Source: Grimontia celer
GTDB lineage: Bacteria > Pseudomonadota > Gammaproteobacteria > Enterobacterales > Vibrionaceae
NCBI RefSeq assembly: GCF_900055185.1
Contig: NZ_FIZX01000001.1
Span: 930,001-994,000, forward strand
Reading direction: 5' to 3'
DNA length: 64,000 nucleotides
The translations under genes were made by a program, and so were the position numbers. A model generated the notes under the pieces. That model made no database searches. It was not told the origin of the DNA and saw only the letters and a list, made by a program, of their open reading frames with translations. Below are positions 10,501 through 19,745 of this stretch, one piece after another (position 1 is the first letter of the stretch; each line of letters begins with the position of its first letter).

Positions 10501-10973
10501 ACTTGATCAACATGACGATAGCCTGAAAGTTCCAGCTGGTAACGCAGTTTTTCCAGTGACAGCAAATCGCCTTTTTTCACCATTAGCGCATGCTGAACCA
10601 AGAACGAACGCGGCATGACGCGCTGCATGAGTGTGCTGACAGGGATCAGCAAGATACCATTGGTTTGTTGCGGCAATTGATACAAGCGCGCGATGCGGTC
10701 GGAGATTATGTCTTGATGCGGTGAGAAGTTGTCATAGGGCAAGGTTTCCCAATCAGGAAAAACGTGACACTCGCGACCAGTAAACTGTTTGATCTCAGGT
10801 TGCAGCTTGAGGGCGGTTTGGTTATCCGGCACCACCATCAAAATGAAGCGATTCTGCTGTTCGGCAAGGGTAGCAACCGTCAGGGGAAGAGAGGCGCCGA
10901 TCAGATTAGCGATGACGCGGGTGTCTCCTGCTTTTTCAGGAGCAGGTAAATCAAATAATGCGTTGTTAGTCAT
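7509..10973 (-). CDS. mfd: Transcription-repair coupling factor Mfd
   Basis: 1154 residues, close to the 1148 of Escherichia coli. Mfd removes RNA polymerase stalled at DNA lesions and recruits UvrA. The UvrB-like N-terminal part is followed by the RNA polymerase interaction domain (VVHLEHGVGRYLG). The RecG-type translocase module has Walker A GDVGFGKTE at 633-641, a DEEH box (VDEEHRFG), TATPIPRT and the QLRGRVGRS motif. A C-terminal TRCF domain completes it. It follows the PilZ-like gene after 12 bases and precedes csiV by 34 bases, so the three are probably one transcript. Nothing appears missing. Confidence 0.97.
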   Translation of the reverse strand: MTNNALFDLPAPEKAGDTRVIANLIGASLPLTVATLAEQQNRFILMVVPDNQTALKLQPEIKQFTGRECHVFPDWETLPYDNFSPHQDIISDRIARLYQLPQQTNGILLIPVSTLMQRVMPRSFLVQHALMVKKGDLLSLEKLRYQLELSGYRHVDQVIEHGEYASRGSILDLFPMGSNQPYRIDFFDDEVDTIREFDPENQRSTQELDSINLLPAHEFPTNDEAVEQFRGRWRERFEARREPESIYQQVSKKTWPAGIEYWQPLFFDETETLFDYLPKNTLVLTKGDVESAAKQFLSDADYRYDQRRVDPLRPLLPPNDIWQNVDELFGAFKNYPRIKVQIDSTEDKAGRTNAPITPLPELTVNQQLKEPLGALRQFTEEFSGKIIFSVETEGRREAMLDLLARIKIRPMVCGSLNEAFDTPTNFAMVVGPAEIGFQCESPLFALICESNLLGERVVQQRRRDNKKATTNSDTIIRNLAELQIGQPVVHLEHGVGRYLGLQTLEAGGITTEYVTLEYQQGSKLYVPVASLHLISRYSGGAEETAPLHKLGGEAWEKARKRAAEKVRDVAAELLDVYAKRATKPGFAFKHDREAYLDFCAGFPFEETADQKNAINAVLSDMCQPIAMDRLVCGDVGFGKTEVAMRATFLAVNNSKQVAVLVPTTLLAQQHFENFRDRFANLPVRVEVLSRFKSAKEQKQILADSAEGKVDILIGTHKLLQNDVKFNDLGLLIVDEEHRFGVRQKEKVKAMRADVDILTLTATPIPRTLNMAMSGMRDLSIIATPPSRRLAIKTFVREREKSLIREALLREIMRGGQVYFLHNDIDSIEKTADELAELVPEARITVAHGQMRERELERIMSDFYHQRFNVLVCTTIIETGIDVPTANTIIMDRADHLGLAQLHQLRGRVGRSHHQAYAYLLTPHPKRMTKDAVKRLEAIASLEDLGAGFTLATHDLEIRGAGELLGDEQSGQIQSIGFTLYMEMLEQAVEALKEGKEPSLDDLLNQQTDVELRLPALLPDSYIPDVNTRLSLYKRIAGTKSSDDIEELRVELIDRFGLLPDAANNLLKVQQLKLDAAKLGVRKIDAHDRGGVIEFTQNAQIDPGFLVGLLQSHPSRYRFEGPTKLKIVESLTDRRERVEFIETLLNQFAENLLVA

Positions 10974-10985
10974 GAATTCTGGGGC

Positions 10986-11552
10986 TTAACTGTTTCTTTC
11001 CAATGCGCGTTGACGGAGGAGTTTTTGCTGTTGATGAAGCGCAGCGCGGATTAACACGTCTTTGTCTTCTTCTTGAAGGCGAATATATTTCACGCCAACA
11101 GCAAACTTACCGTTTTTTTCTTTGCAGCCGTAGACGCTACCGTAGCAGTAAATAGCAGAAGGTGGGTTCTCAAGAAAGAGCTTCAATCGCACATGCTGAC
11201 CTTTCTCGAAAGCTTTTCGTGCAATGAAAGTAAGGCTGCTTGCACCGAAGGTTTCGGTTTGATAACGGAGTTTAGGGTTGTCCTGTTGCGATAGCATGAA
11301 GCCGAGCAGCAGGTTGATTTTTTGATTCTGGGCCTGCAGGAATTTGGTCAGGGCTTGGCTGTCATCGTGGTGCAGGGCATGAATTTCTTTCTCCACGCTG
11401 CTGTCGAGGTCTCCACATTCGCTTGCAATGCGAAAAGCGACAGGGATTTCTCGGCCAAATTCGGCTTCAGAAGGCACATGCTCGTCGTCCCCAAGAACCT
11501 CAACATTGATCTTGAGGTGCGCATGTACGGAAAAGTATTCGTCCTGGCTCAT
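10986..11552 (-). CDS. PilZ-domain-like protein (PlzB type)
   Basis: 188 residues. Position directly upstream of mfd and divergent from lolC matches the PlzB gene of Vibrio cholerae, and the second half looks like a PilZ beta-barrel (ASSLTFIARKAFEKGQHVRLKLFL, then GSVYGCKEKNGKFAVGVKYIRL). The classical cyclic di-GMP motifs RxxxR and D/NxSxxG are not visible: only GASSLTF remains where the second should be. It may therefore be a non-binding or altered PilZ protein. The N-terminal half is acidic and helical. It is probably cotranscribed with mfd. Confidence 0.75.
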   Translation of the reverse strand: MSQDEYFSVHAHLKINVEVLGDDEHVPSEAEFGREIPVAFRIASECGDLDSSVEKEIHALHHDDSQALTKFLQAQNQKINLLLGFMLSQQDNPKLRYQTETFGASSLTFIARKAFEKGQHVRLKLFLENPPSAIYCYGSVYGCKEKNGKFAVGVKYIRLQEEDKDVLIRAALHQQQKLLRQRALERNS

Positions 11553-11804
11553 CAGTAATCCTAAAACCCTGTAGTGCTATTGATTATACCCGCAGTGGCA
11601 CGATTTACCCAATCAGCCTGTTGAAGAAGTGTTTATTTTCACAGCACTTAGACAAGCTCGATACTTCAGGTTGTTTAAATTACGGAACGTTTAGCTTGAA
11701 AAAGCATCTGATTACCGTGTTCCACATGTGGTTTCGTGGCAATTAGCTGACCTAAAAGGTATTCTTCTTGCCAAAGATTGTTATTTGTTTTTGTGGTTCT
11801 CTCT

Positions 11805-11820
11805 AAGGTCAACAGACCTT
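11805..11820. repeat. Solo copy of a repeat-element end upstream of lolC
   Basis: AAGGTCAACAGACCTT is a palindrome (AAGGTC and GACCTT around AACA). Fourteen of its bases, AAGGTCAACAGACC, are identical to the inverted end of the element at 42173-42440. No second end is nearby. The 302-bp gap 11553-11854 that holds it contains the promoters of the divergent PilZ and lolC genes but nothing else I can name. A run of T after the palindrome could also make it a weak hairpin terminator. Confidence 0.5.
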
Positions 11821-11854
11821 TTTACTGCGAAACAACGTTTTGAGATCTCATTTT

Positions 11855-13051
11855 ATGTTTCACCCTTTACCGGTGTTTATAGGGCTGCGCTATCTGAGGG
11901 GACGATCCGGCGATAAATTCGGCCGCTTTGTCTCTTATATGTCAACGGCGGGTATCACCATTGGTGTGATGGCGCTGGTGACCGTGCTTTCTGTGATGAA
12001 CGGCTTTGAAGGCCAATTAAAACACCGCATTCTTGGTGTGATTCCACAAGCCATTGTGGCGGGCGATGCCCAACACGCGCCGGACGTTAACACCTTGGCT
12101 AATCTTGAAGGCGTGACGGGAACAGCACCTATCGTCAGCACTGACTCAGTTGTTCAGAGCCCTAAGTCCATTTCGGCCGGTAAGTTACTTGGCGTGGATG
12201 TTGGCGCGCGTGAGCCAATCCGTGAATTTATGGTTCGTGGTGACTTCGATTTACTGACGCCAGGCAGTTACAATCTGGTTCTGGGCCGCAAAACGGCGCG
12301 CGATCTGGACGTTTCTGTGGGGGATAAAGTCCGTGTGATGATCACCAGCGCCAGCCAGTTTACCCCTGTAGGACGCATACCTTCCCAACGTAATTTCACC
12401 GTAACAGGTATCTACGACACGGCGACTGATGTCGATAATCAACTGATGTTCGGTAATCTCAATGATGTCGCTCGTCTCATGCGTCTTCCCCGTTCCCAGC
12501 CAGCGGATCTAAGGCTTTTTGTTGAAGAGCCTTTCAACGTGCCGATACTTGAAAAAGTCGCAGAGAGCATGGGCTATGAATGGTCAGACTGGCGTGCGCT
12601 GCGTGGTGAGTTGTTCCAGGCCGTAAAAATGGAAAAGAACATGATGGGATTGATGCTGAGCCTGATCATCCTCGTTGCGGCGTTTAATATCATTTCCGCA
12701 CTGATCATGGTGGTGATGGAGAAGCAATCTGAAGTTGCCATTCTCAAAACACAAGGTATGAACCATAACGGTATCGTCGCGTTATTCGTTGTCCAAGGTG
12801 CCAGCAGCGGTGTAATTGGTGCACTGCTGGGCGGCGTTGCGGGCTCTGTATTGGCGCTGAACATCAATGAAGTCATGGCGATATTCAACTTGAGCTTGTT
12901 GGGGGGCGGATTGTCGCTGCCAGTGGTTCTGAAACCTGAGCAAGTGCTTTCTGTCGTGATTGGTGCGATCGCACTAAGTCTTATTGCAACCCTGTTCCCG
13001 TCGTTAAAGGCGGCTTCTGTTCGTCCAGCCGAGGCGCTTCGCTATGAGTAA
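11855..13051 (+). CDS. lolC: Lipoprotein-releasing system transmembrane subunit LolC
   Basis: 398 residues from the ATG at 11855, which gives the family N-terminus [16 protein letters not shown]; a TTG fifteen bases earlier is in frame but unlikely. FtsX/MacB-type membrane protein with one N-terminal helix, a large periplasmic domain and three C-terminal helices ([20 protein letters not shown] and following). With LolD and LolE it extracts mature lipoproteins from the inner membrane and hands them to Lol[21 protein letters not shown] is the conserved first-helix signature. The stop overlaps the lolD start, so expression is coupled. Confidence 0.95.
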   Translation: MFHPLPVFIGLRYLRGRSGDKFGRFVSYMSTAGITIGVMALVTVLSVMNGFEGQLKHRILGVIPQAIVAGDAQHAPDVNTLANLEGVTGTAPIVSTDSVVQSPKSISAGKLLGVDVGAREPIREFMVRGDFDLLTPGSYNLVLGRKTARDLDVSVGDKVRVMITSASQFTPVGRIPSQRNFTVTGIYDTATDVDNQLMFGNLNDVARLMRLPRSQPADLRLFVEEPFNVPILEKVAESMGYEWSDWRALRGELFQAVKMEKNMMGLMLSLIILVAAFNIISALIMVVMEKQSEVAILKTQGMNHNGIVALFVVQGASSGVIGALLGGVAGSVLALNINEVMAIFNLSLLGGGLSLPVVLKPEQVLSVVIGAIALSLIATLFPSLKAASVRPAEALRYE

Positions 13052-13745
13052 TGCATTGTTAACCTGTTCCAACGTCACCAAAACTTATCAGGAAGGGGAG
13101 TTGGAAACTCACGTATTAAAAGGCGTGTCGTTCTCGATTGAAAAAGGCGAACTGGTAGCAATTGTTGGTGCGTCGGGCTCGGGTAAAAGTACGCTTCTCC
13201 ATATTCTTGGTGCGTTGGATACATTGACCGAAGGTGATGTGTTTTTTGAAGACAAAGACCTGATGAAAATGCGAGCCTCAGAGCAGGCGACGCTGCGAAA
13301 TCAAAGCATTGGTTTTATTTATCAGTTCCACCACCTTCTCGCGGATTTTACGGCCGTAGAAAACGTAGCCATGCCGCTGATGATTGGCGGTGAGAAGCCT
13401 GTTGAAGCGAAGCGTCGCGCGATGGAAATGCTGGAAGCAGTTGGTATGGGCCATCGTGGTGAGCATCGTCCGTCAGAGCTTTCCGGTGGTGAGCGCCAGC
13501 GTGTTGCGATTGCCCGTGCTGTAGTGAATCGTCCGGCGCTGGTATTGGCAGATGAACCAACCGGTAACCTCGACCACAAAACTGCGTTGGATATTTACGA
13601 TCTAATGCGAGAGTTAAATAAGGAATTCAATACCGCCTTTTTGGTGGTGACTCACGACCGTGAGCTTGCGCAGAAACTGGATCGTCAGCTTTCAATGCTG
13701 GATGGTCAGTTTGTGGAGTCGAACGCTGAGGCCGTGGCATCATGA
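13044..13745 (+). CDS. lolD: Lipoprotein-releasing ABC ATPase LolD
   Basis: 233-residue ATPase of the LolCDE complex. Walker [10 protein letters not shown]-loop (FIYQFHHLL), signature LSGGERQR, Walker [13 protein letters not shown] and the H-loop THD are all present in order. It overlaps lolC by eight bases and lolE by four (ATGA), so the three subunits are translated together. [19 protein letters not shown] is the region that contacts LolC and LolE in the family. No anomaly seen. Confidence 0.96.
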   Translation: MSNALLTCSNVTKTYQEGELETHVLKGVSFSIEKGELVAIVGASGSGKSTLLHILGALDTLTEGDVFFEDKDLMKMRASEQATLRNQSIGFIYQFHHLLADFTAVENVAMPLMIGGEKPVEAKRRAMEMLEAVGMGHRGEHRPSELSGGERQRVAIARAVVNRPALVLADEPTGNLDHKTALDIYDLMRELNKEFNTAFLVVTHDRELAQKLDRQLSMLDGQFVESNAEAVAS

Positions 13746-14986
13746 TGGATTCTTTAGCGCTGTTTATCGGGCGCAGATTCAGCAAAGCCAAACGACGCAA
13801 CAAGCTGGTCTCCTTCATTTCTGTCTCTTCCATGATTGGTATTTCAGTGGGTGTAATGGTCATTATTGTTGGCCTTTCAGCAATGAACGGCTTCGAACGC
13901 GAATTGAATAACCGCGTGCTGGCAGTGATTCCCCATGCCCAACTTGAAGGTGTAGAAGCGCCAGTAAAAGCGTGGCAGGAGATGAAAGAAACCGCAGAAG
14001 CTAACCCATGGGTTTCTGCAGGTGCACCCTATGTGACGTTTACGACCTTGTTGGAAAAAGGGGCCAACTTAAAGCCGGTGCAAATCCGCGGTATTGACCC
14101 AGAACAGGAAGTGCGTGTCAGTAATATCGGTGATTACGTGCTTGATAACGCTTGGTCGACACTCACTCCAGGAAACCATGCCGTGGTGCTGGGTAAAGGC
14201 ATTGCAGATGGTTTGGGTGTTGAAGTCGGAGATTGGGTGACAGCGTTGGTGCCTTCGCCGGATCCAGAATTAAAGCTGCGTGCGCCGCAACGTATCCGCA
14301 TGCAGGTGTCTGGGGTGCTTAGCTTGGGTGGTCAGGTTGATCATGGCTTGGCGCTGGTGCCTATTCAGGATGCACAGCAATATCTTGATATGGGTGATGC
14401 GGTTTCCGGCGTTGCACTGAGAGTCAAAGACCCACTTGAAGCGCGAAAGATTGTTCGTGAAGTGGGTTACACGCTCAAAGAGTATGTTTACCTTAAAAAC
14501 TGGACGCAGGAATACGGCTTCCTTTATCGCGATATCCAGATGGTGCGCGCGATTATGTATCTGGTAATGGTGTTAGTCATCGGCGTGGCCTGCTTCAACA
14601 TTGTGTCTACCTTGATGATGGCAGTGAAAGACCGTGCCGCAGATGTCGCCGTACTGCGAACTATGGGCGCAAAAGATGGCCTGATCCGATCCATTTTTAT
14701 CTGGCACGGTTTTCTTTCCGGTTTGATAGGAAGCCTGGTGGGCTCGGCTGCGGGATGTTTGATTGCACTGAACCTGACAACAATTGTTGGCGGGATTGAA
14801 ACACTGACAGGTCAGGACTTCCTCTCAGGTGATATCTACTTTGTTGATTTCCTGCCAACTCAACTACAAATGGGGGATGTCTTACTGGTATCCGTCACCG
14901 CGATTGTGTTGAGTCTACTGGCAACGTGGTATCCCGCACAGCGAGCCTGCAAGTTGCAACCCGCTGCTGTATTGAGCGCAAGGTAA
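13742..14986 (+). CDS. lolE: Lipoprotein-releasing system transmembrane subunit LolE
   Basis: 414 residues, usual for LolE. It has the same topology as LolC: N-terminal helix with [20 protein letters not shown], a large periplasmic domain, then three helices ([20 protein letters not shown], a middle helix with [13 protein letters not shown], and a last one ending in [11 protein letters not shown]). LolE binds the lipoprotein substrate in the periplasm. The start ATG at 13742 overlaps the lolD stop. It is the last gene of lolCDE and is followed by a strong terminator. Confidence 0.95.
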   Translation: MMDSLALFIGRRFSKAKRRNKLVSFISVSSMIGISVGVMVIIVGLSAMNGFERELNNRVLAVIPHAQLEGVEAPVKAWQEMKETAEANPWVSAGAPYVTFTTLLEKGANLKPVQIRGIDPEQEVRVSNIGDYVLDNAWSTLTPGNHAVVLGKGIADGLGVEVGDWVTALVPSPDPELKLRAPQRIRMQVSGVLSLGGQVDHGLALVPIQDAQQYLDMGDAVSGVALRVKDPLEARKIVREVGYTLKEYVYLKNWTQEYGFLYRDIQMVRAIMYLVMVLVIGVACFNIVSTLMMAVKDRAADVAVLRTMGAKDGLIRSIFIWHGFLSGLIGSLVGSAAGCLIALNLTTIVGGIETLTGQDFLSGDIYFVDFLPTQLQMGDVLLVSVTAIVLSLLATWYPAQRACKLQPAAVLSAR

Positions 14987-15056
14987 CGGTGATAAGTTGC
15001 GCGATTACATCTTAAGGCGAAAAGGTCGCATATCGGCTCGCAGCCTGAATCGGAAT

Positions 15057-15090
15057 AAAAAAATACCCCGCCAATGCGGGGTATTTTTTT
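15057..15090. terminator. Bidirectional terminator between lolE and the DUF2062 gene
   Basis: AAATACCCCGC and GCGGGGTATTT make an 11-bp stem around CAAT, with A and T runs on both sides. It serves lolCDE and the convergent DUF2062 gene. Confidence 0.9.
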
Positions 15091-15109
15091 ATGTGTCTGT
15101 TTTCGTTTT

Positions 15110-15667
15110 CTAGCTGTCAGTTTTGGTTTTTTTCTTCTTTAGCGCTTTGATTTTTGGCAGGCGTAGGCGGCGTTTTTGCCAGCTTCTGACCACGGAATAT
15201 CGCCAAATCCCCCTGACACCAAAATACCCGATAAGACCAAATACCACGCCACAAACGAAGGAACCCAACAGGAAAGGAGGTCCAATCTGGCTCATTTGAT
15301 TGAACAGGAAATCCCAAGTCAGTTCAAAGTGGAAGTGGTAGTCGGGCGTGCCCATCAACCATGTTCCGACTTTGTAAGCGCCCCAGAATATCAAAGGCAT
15401 GGTAATGGGGTTGGTGATCCAAACCAATGCAACAGAAAGGGGCAGGTTAACGCCAAACATGATCGCAAGGCCAGCAGCCATGATCATCTGGCTCGGCAGC
15501 GGAACAAATGCCATAAACAGGCCAACGGCAAATGCACCAGACGCAGAGCGACGGTTCAAGCACCAAAGGTTAGGGTCATAAAGCAGATTGCCAAAGACCG
15601 CCAGCGCCTTTTGCTTGCGGATAACGTCGTGTCTGGGGAGAAATTTTTTAATTATTTTTCTTGGCAT
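15110..15667 (-). CDS. DUF2062 domain membrane protein
   Basis: 185 residues. RRSASGAFAVGLFMAFVPLPSQM and the following NLPLSVALVWITNPITMPLIF are the conserved DUF2062 core, with two to three hydrophobic helices. FLLGSFVCGVVFGLIGYFGV is a further helix. The C-terminus is strongly basic (LPKIKALKKKKTK). The family is found in the inner membrane next to comEC in many vibrios; its function is not established. It is divergent from comEC with only 32 bases between the starts, so the two share a promoter region. Confidence 0.85.
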   Translation of the reverse strand: MPRKIIKKFLPRHDVIRKQKALAVFGNLLYDPNLWCLNRRSASGAFAVGLFMAFVPLPSQMIMAAGLAIMFGVNLPLSVALVWITNPITMPLIFWGAYKVGTWLMGTPDYHFHFELTWDFLFNQMSQIGPPFLLGSFVCGVVFGLIGYFGVRGIWRYSVVRSWQKRRLRLPKIKALKKKKTKTDS

Positions 15668-15699
15668 AGATCTTCATTTCACACGGAACGGCTACCGAT

Positions 15700-17949
15700 A
15701 TGAAAATCATGTTCGGTATCGTGGTGGCTATAGTCTCGCTTAGATGGTGGCCAGCGCTCCCGGAACCCTCGCTAATACTTGGGCTTCTCGCTGTCATCCT
15801 TGTCCAATGCAAACGCGTTCCCCTGTTTGTAATTGGTCTCACCATTGGCTGTCTGGTGGCGTCCAGTGCTGCGTCACTGCATTTGTTTAAAACCAGTACC
15901 GCTTTGACAGTGGTTCAGAATACTACCATAGCGGGCAAAGTTGGCAGCCTTTTTACAGGGGAAAATCAGCAAACAAGTGTAATCTTTGATGTCGACACGG
16001 TGAATGGACGGAAATTGAGCGCCTTTGATAAATTCCGTGCTCGTCTTTATTGGCGCAGTGAATCTCCCGTAAAACAAGGGCAATACTGGGAGCTGAAGGT
16101 CCGAATCCGTGAACCTTATGGCAGGGTAAACGAAGCAGGGTTTGACGCAGAAACCTATTTTCTCTCAAAACATATTCATGCCAAAGGCACGGTACTTTCT
16201 GCGAGTCTGATTGACGAGGAAATATCTGCTAGGCAGTGGCTTTTTGACCGGACATTTCCCCAAATCCTTCCTTTCGAAAACAGCGCATTTCTCATTGCAC
16301 TCGCGTTTGGTGAAAGGGCCTTTCTAACCAGCCAAGATTGGATGACGCTCAGGAATACAGGCTTGGCACACCTTCTCGCGATTTCAGGTCTTCATATCGG
16401 TTTGGCATTCTTCTTTGGTTACAGTGTCACTAAAGCTTGCCTGCCGCTATTCAATCGATCAGATAGATATCTCTGGCTTTCGATACTTGCAGGTTTGGGG
16501 TGTGCTATCACCTATGCTTGGTTGGCGGGCTTTTCTTTAACAGCTCAAAGAGCGCTCATTGCTTTGATCGTTTTCATGGCGATTCGACAATCGGGTTTTA
16601 GCGTTAGTCCTTTCAATACCTTTTTGTTAGTGCTGGGCATTGTATTACTTATTGATCCGCTGTCGGTGTTCTCCGTCAGTTTCTGGCTTTCCTTTGGTGC
16701 GGTGATGGTTCTTTGCGTTATGACGTTTACGACTGGACGAGGAGAGTCGAAAGGTCCGTTGAATTACGTCATCCAGCTATTTCGCATGCAGTGTTATCTC
16801 ATTGTCGGCATGTTACCGCTTACATGGGCATGGTTTGGAGGAGTCAGTTTCCTTTCTTTACTCTGCAATCTAATTGCTGTGCCCATCGTGAGTCTGCTGA
16901 CGGTACCAATCATATTGCTCTCGCTTCTTACGAGTTCAGTATTTAGCGCCGCGTGGTTATGGCGTCTCGCTGACTATTCACTTTGGCCTATTCGTCAGAT
17001 GTTAAACCATGCCGATATAGGGTGGCTGGATATTCAACACACATCCATTATGTTTGTGCTTGTTGTTGTGGCGACTTTTTATCTCGTGGCTATTTCGAAG
17101 GTTTCGGGGATAAAAATTCTGTTGCTTGCACTGATAATGACGTTGGTAAGCTGGCGTGGCTCAGTGCAAAAAACGGAAGGATGGAAGGTCGATATTCTTG
17201 ATGTCGGACACGGACTGGCAGTGTTAGTCGAAAAGAATGGAGAGGCCATCCTCTATGACACCGGCGCTGCATGGTCTTCAGGCAGTATCGCGCAATCCGT
17301 GATTGAGCCCATTATTTCTTCCAGAAACAGCAAACTAACCGGGTTAATTTTAAGTCACGGAGATAATGACCATTCCGGCGGGGAAAATTGGGTCATTGAA
17401 AACCTTTCTCCAGATTGGGTGAGAGCGCCTGAAACTGGCGGTGGGTATATTCCTTGTGTCCGCGGTGTAGGCTGGCAATGGCAATCGCTGAACTTCGAGG
17501 TGCTATATCCCAAAGAAGTATCTGAAGAGGCAGAAAACGAAGACTCTTGCGTTGTACGTATCTCAGACGAAAATTATTCAGTATTGCTGACGGGAGACTT
17601 ACCCAAAGAGCAGGAGAACTGGCTGGTAGAGTGGGACGCTGATGTCAGTGCAAATGTACTGCTGGTTCCTCATCATGGTAGCAAGACGTCTTCATCGTCA
17701 GGATTTATCGATGCAGTCAATCCCAACGCGGCGATCGCATCGACAGGTCGATATACTCCTTGGAACTTGCCGAACCCCGAAGTTGTCGATAGATACCGCG
17801 AGCGCAACATTTCCTGGTATGAAACCGGACAACACGGCCAAGTGAGTGTACATTTCTCAGACAAGGGTTGGCGGGTTAGTAGCCAACGTCTTGATATCGA
17901 GCCTTTTTGGTACAGGAAGATGTTTGGACCACCCCCAATAAAAGAGTAG
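15700..17949 (+). CDS. comEC: DNA internalization competence protein ComEC/Rec2
   Basis: 749-residue inner-membrane channel for single-stranded DNA uptake in natural transformation. The N-terminal OB-like region follows two or three helices; the central competence domain contains LAHLLAISGLHIGL, the family hallmark, and many helices. The C-terminal metallo-beta-lactamase-like domain has SHGDNDHSGG at about 552-561 and VPHHGS later. All three domains are intact. It is the first gene of a run with msbA-lpxK-ycaR-kdsB, with 35 bases before msbA. In vibrios comEC is under competence control (TfoX/QstR); I saw no site to prove this here. Confidence 0.94.
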   Translation: MKIMFGIVVAIVSLRWWPALPEPSLILGLLAVILVQCKRVPLFVIGLTIGCLVASSAASLHLFKTSTALTVVQNTTIAGKVGSLFTGENQQTSVIFDVDTVNGRKLSAFDKFRARLYWRSESPVKQGQYWELKVRIREPYGRVNEAGFDAETYFLSKHIHAKGTVLSASLIDEEISARQWLFDRTFPQILPFENSAFLIALAFGERAFLTSQDWMTLRNTGLAHLLAISGLHIGLAFFFGYSVTKACLPLFNRSDRYLWLSILAGLGCAITYAWLAGFSLTAQRALIALIVFMAIRQSGFSVSPFNTFLLVLGIVLLIDPLSVFSVSFWLSFGAVMVLCVMTFTTGRGESKGPLNYVIQLFRMQCYLIVGMLPLTWAWFGGVSFLSLLCNLIAVPIVSLLTVPIILLSLLTSSVFSAAWLWRLADYSLWPIRQMLNHADIGWLDIQHTSIMFVLVVVATFYLVAISKVSGIKILLLALIMTLVSWRGSVQKTEGWKVDILDVGHGLAVLVEKNGEAILYDTGAAWSSGSIAQSVIEPIISSRNSKLTGLILSHGDNDHSGGENWVIENLSPDWVRAPETGGGYIPCVRGVGWQWQSLNFEVLYPKEVSEEAENEDSCVVRISDENYSVLLTGDLPKEQENWLVEWDADVSANVLLVPHHGSKTSSSSGFIDAVNPNAAIASTGRYTPWNLPNPEVVDRYRERNISWYETGQHGQVSVHFSDKGWRVSSQRLDIEPFWYRKMFGPPPIKE

Positions 17950-17984
17950 AATGCCCGCTACTTGCAAGAATATAAGCAAATAAC

Positions 17985-19742
17985 ATGTCATCAAACTACC
18001 AAGACAAAACTACCTGGGAAACCTTTAAGCAGCTGTGGCCATACATCGCTAACTACAAAGCGGGTTTGGTGGTTGCTGTTATTGCGTTGATTGTTAACGC
18101 TGCGGGTGACACCCTTATGGTTTCTATGCTTAAGCCTTTGCTTGATGAAGGCTTTACGTATGATGCAGTCGAAAGTGATTTCCTTAAATGGATGCCGCTC
18201 TATCTCGTTGGCTTAATGCTGATTCGTGGTGTGTCGAGTTTCGTTTCTGCATACTGCCTTTCTTGGGTATCCGGTAAAGTCGTGATGACCATGCGACGCC
18301 GCATGTTTAACCATTTCATGAAGATGCCGGTGAGCTTCTTTGATAAAGAATCTTCCGGTGCGCTTCTCTCCCGTATTACTTACGACTCAGAACAAGTTGC
18401 CAATGCGACCAGTGGTGCTTTGGTCAGCCTGGTGCGTGAAGGTGCGTCAATCATTGGTCTGATGATTCTGATGTTCTACAACAGCTGGCAGCTTTCGGCG
18501 ATCCTTTTGGTGATCGCGCCAATTGTTGCTATTGCGATTCGTATCGTTTCCAAGCGTTTCCGTAAAATCTCTTCCAACATGCAGGAAGCTATGGGCTCAG
18601 TGACTTCATCTGCTGAGCAAATGCTGAAAGGCCACAAAGTGGTATTGAGCTTCGGTGGTCAGGAAGTTGAAAAGGCGCGTTTTGAAGACGTATCTAACCG
18701 CATGCGTCAGCAAACCATGAAACTGGTATCTGCTCAGGCGATTGCTAACCCTGTGATTCAGTTAATTGCGTCTTTTGCTCTGGTTGCTGTGCTTGTTTTG
18801 GCAAACACAGACGCTATCCGCAGTGAGTTGAGCGCCGGTACTTTTGCTGTTGTATTTGCTGCCATGTTCGGTCTGATGCGTCCTCTGAAAGCACTGACTA
18901 ACGTGACATCACAATTCCAGCGTGGTATGGCTGCGTGTAACAGCTTGTTCGAGCTGATGGAACTGGAAACAGAGAAAGACAATGGTCAACATGTTGCAGA
19001 GCGTGTGAAAGGTGATGTTAAGGTCAACGATGTTGTCTTCACTTACCCAACCAAAGATGCGCCAGCGCTTAACCATGTTACCTTCGATTTGCCTGCAGGG
19101 CAGACGTTGGCGCTGGTAGGCCGTTCCGGTTCTGGTAAGAGTACCATTGCGAACCTGCTGACTCGTTTCTATGACATCGACAGCGGTGATATCACCATTG
19201 ATGGCGTAAAAATCGAAGATTACACCCTGAGTAACCTGCGTGATCATGTAGCGATTGTTTCTCAGAATGTTCACCTGTTCAACGACACCATCGCCAACAA
19301 CATCGCTTACGCCGCGGAAAGTGAATACACACGCGAAGAGATTGAGCGAGCAGCGGACTTGGCTTATGCGTCAGACTTTATCCGTAATATGGACAATGGT
19401 TTTGACACAATCATCGGTGAAAACGGTGTGAGCCTCTCTGGTGGTCAGCGTCAACGAATCGCTATTGCGCGTGCTTTGCTGCGTAATGCGCCAGTGCTGA
19501 TTCTCGATGAGGCAACGTCTGCGTTGGATACAGAGTCTGAGCGTGCTATTCAGGCAGCGTTGGATGAGTTACAAAAAGACCGCACTGTGCTTGTGATTGC
19601 GCACCGACTGTCGACCATTGAAAACGCTGATCAAATTCTGGTTGTCGATGAAGGTGAGATTGTTGAGCGTGGCACTCACGCCGATTTGCTCGCCAAAGAT
19701 GGTGCATACGCACAGCTTCATCGTATCCAGTTTGGAGAATAA
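17985..19742 (+). CDS. msbA: Lipid A flippase ABC transporter MsbA
   Basis: 585 residues, near the Escherichia coli length. A six-helix membrane domain comes first, then an ATPase domain with Walker [10 protein letters not shown] at 379-387, signature LSGGQ at 484-488, Walker [12 protein letters not shown] and the H-loop AHRLST. MsbA flips core-lipid A across the inner membrane as a homodimer. It is followed after three bases by lpxK, the usual gammaproteobacterial pair. No anomalies noted. Confidence 0.97.
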   Translation: MSSNYQDKTTWETFKQLWPYIANYKAGLVVAVIALIVNAAGDTLMVSMLKPLLDEGFTYDAVESDFLKWMPLYLVGLMLIRGVSSFVSAYCLSWVSGKVVMTMRRRMFNHFMKMPVSFFDKESSGALLSRITYDSEQVANATSGALVSLVREGASIIGLMILMFYNSWQLSAILLVIAPIVAIAIRIVSKRFRKISSNMQEAMGSVTSSAEQMLKGHKVVLSFGGQEVEKARFEDVSNRMRQQTMKLVSAQAIANPVIQLIASFALVAVLVLANTDAIRSELSAGTFAVVFAAMFGLMRPLKALTNVTSQFQRGMAACNSLFELMELETEKDNGQHVAERVKGDVKVNDVVFTYPTKDAPALNHVTFDLPAGQTLALVGRSGSGKSTIANLLTRFYDIDSGDITIDGVKIEDYTLSNLRDHVAIVSQNVHLFNDTIANNIAYAAESEYTREEIERAADLAYASDFIRNMDNGFDTIIGENGVSLSGGQRQRIAIARALLRNAPVLILDEATSALDTESERAIQAALDELQKDRTVLVIAHRLSTIENADQILVVDEGEIVERGTHADLLAKDGAYAQLHRIQFGE

Positions 19743-19745
19743 CGC

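Noticed and set aside
10121-10513. A 130-residue open frame on the minus strand inside mfd
   Set aside because: It is out of frame within the intact, highly conserved mfd coding region and has no domain or ribosome site.
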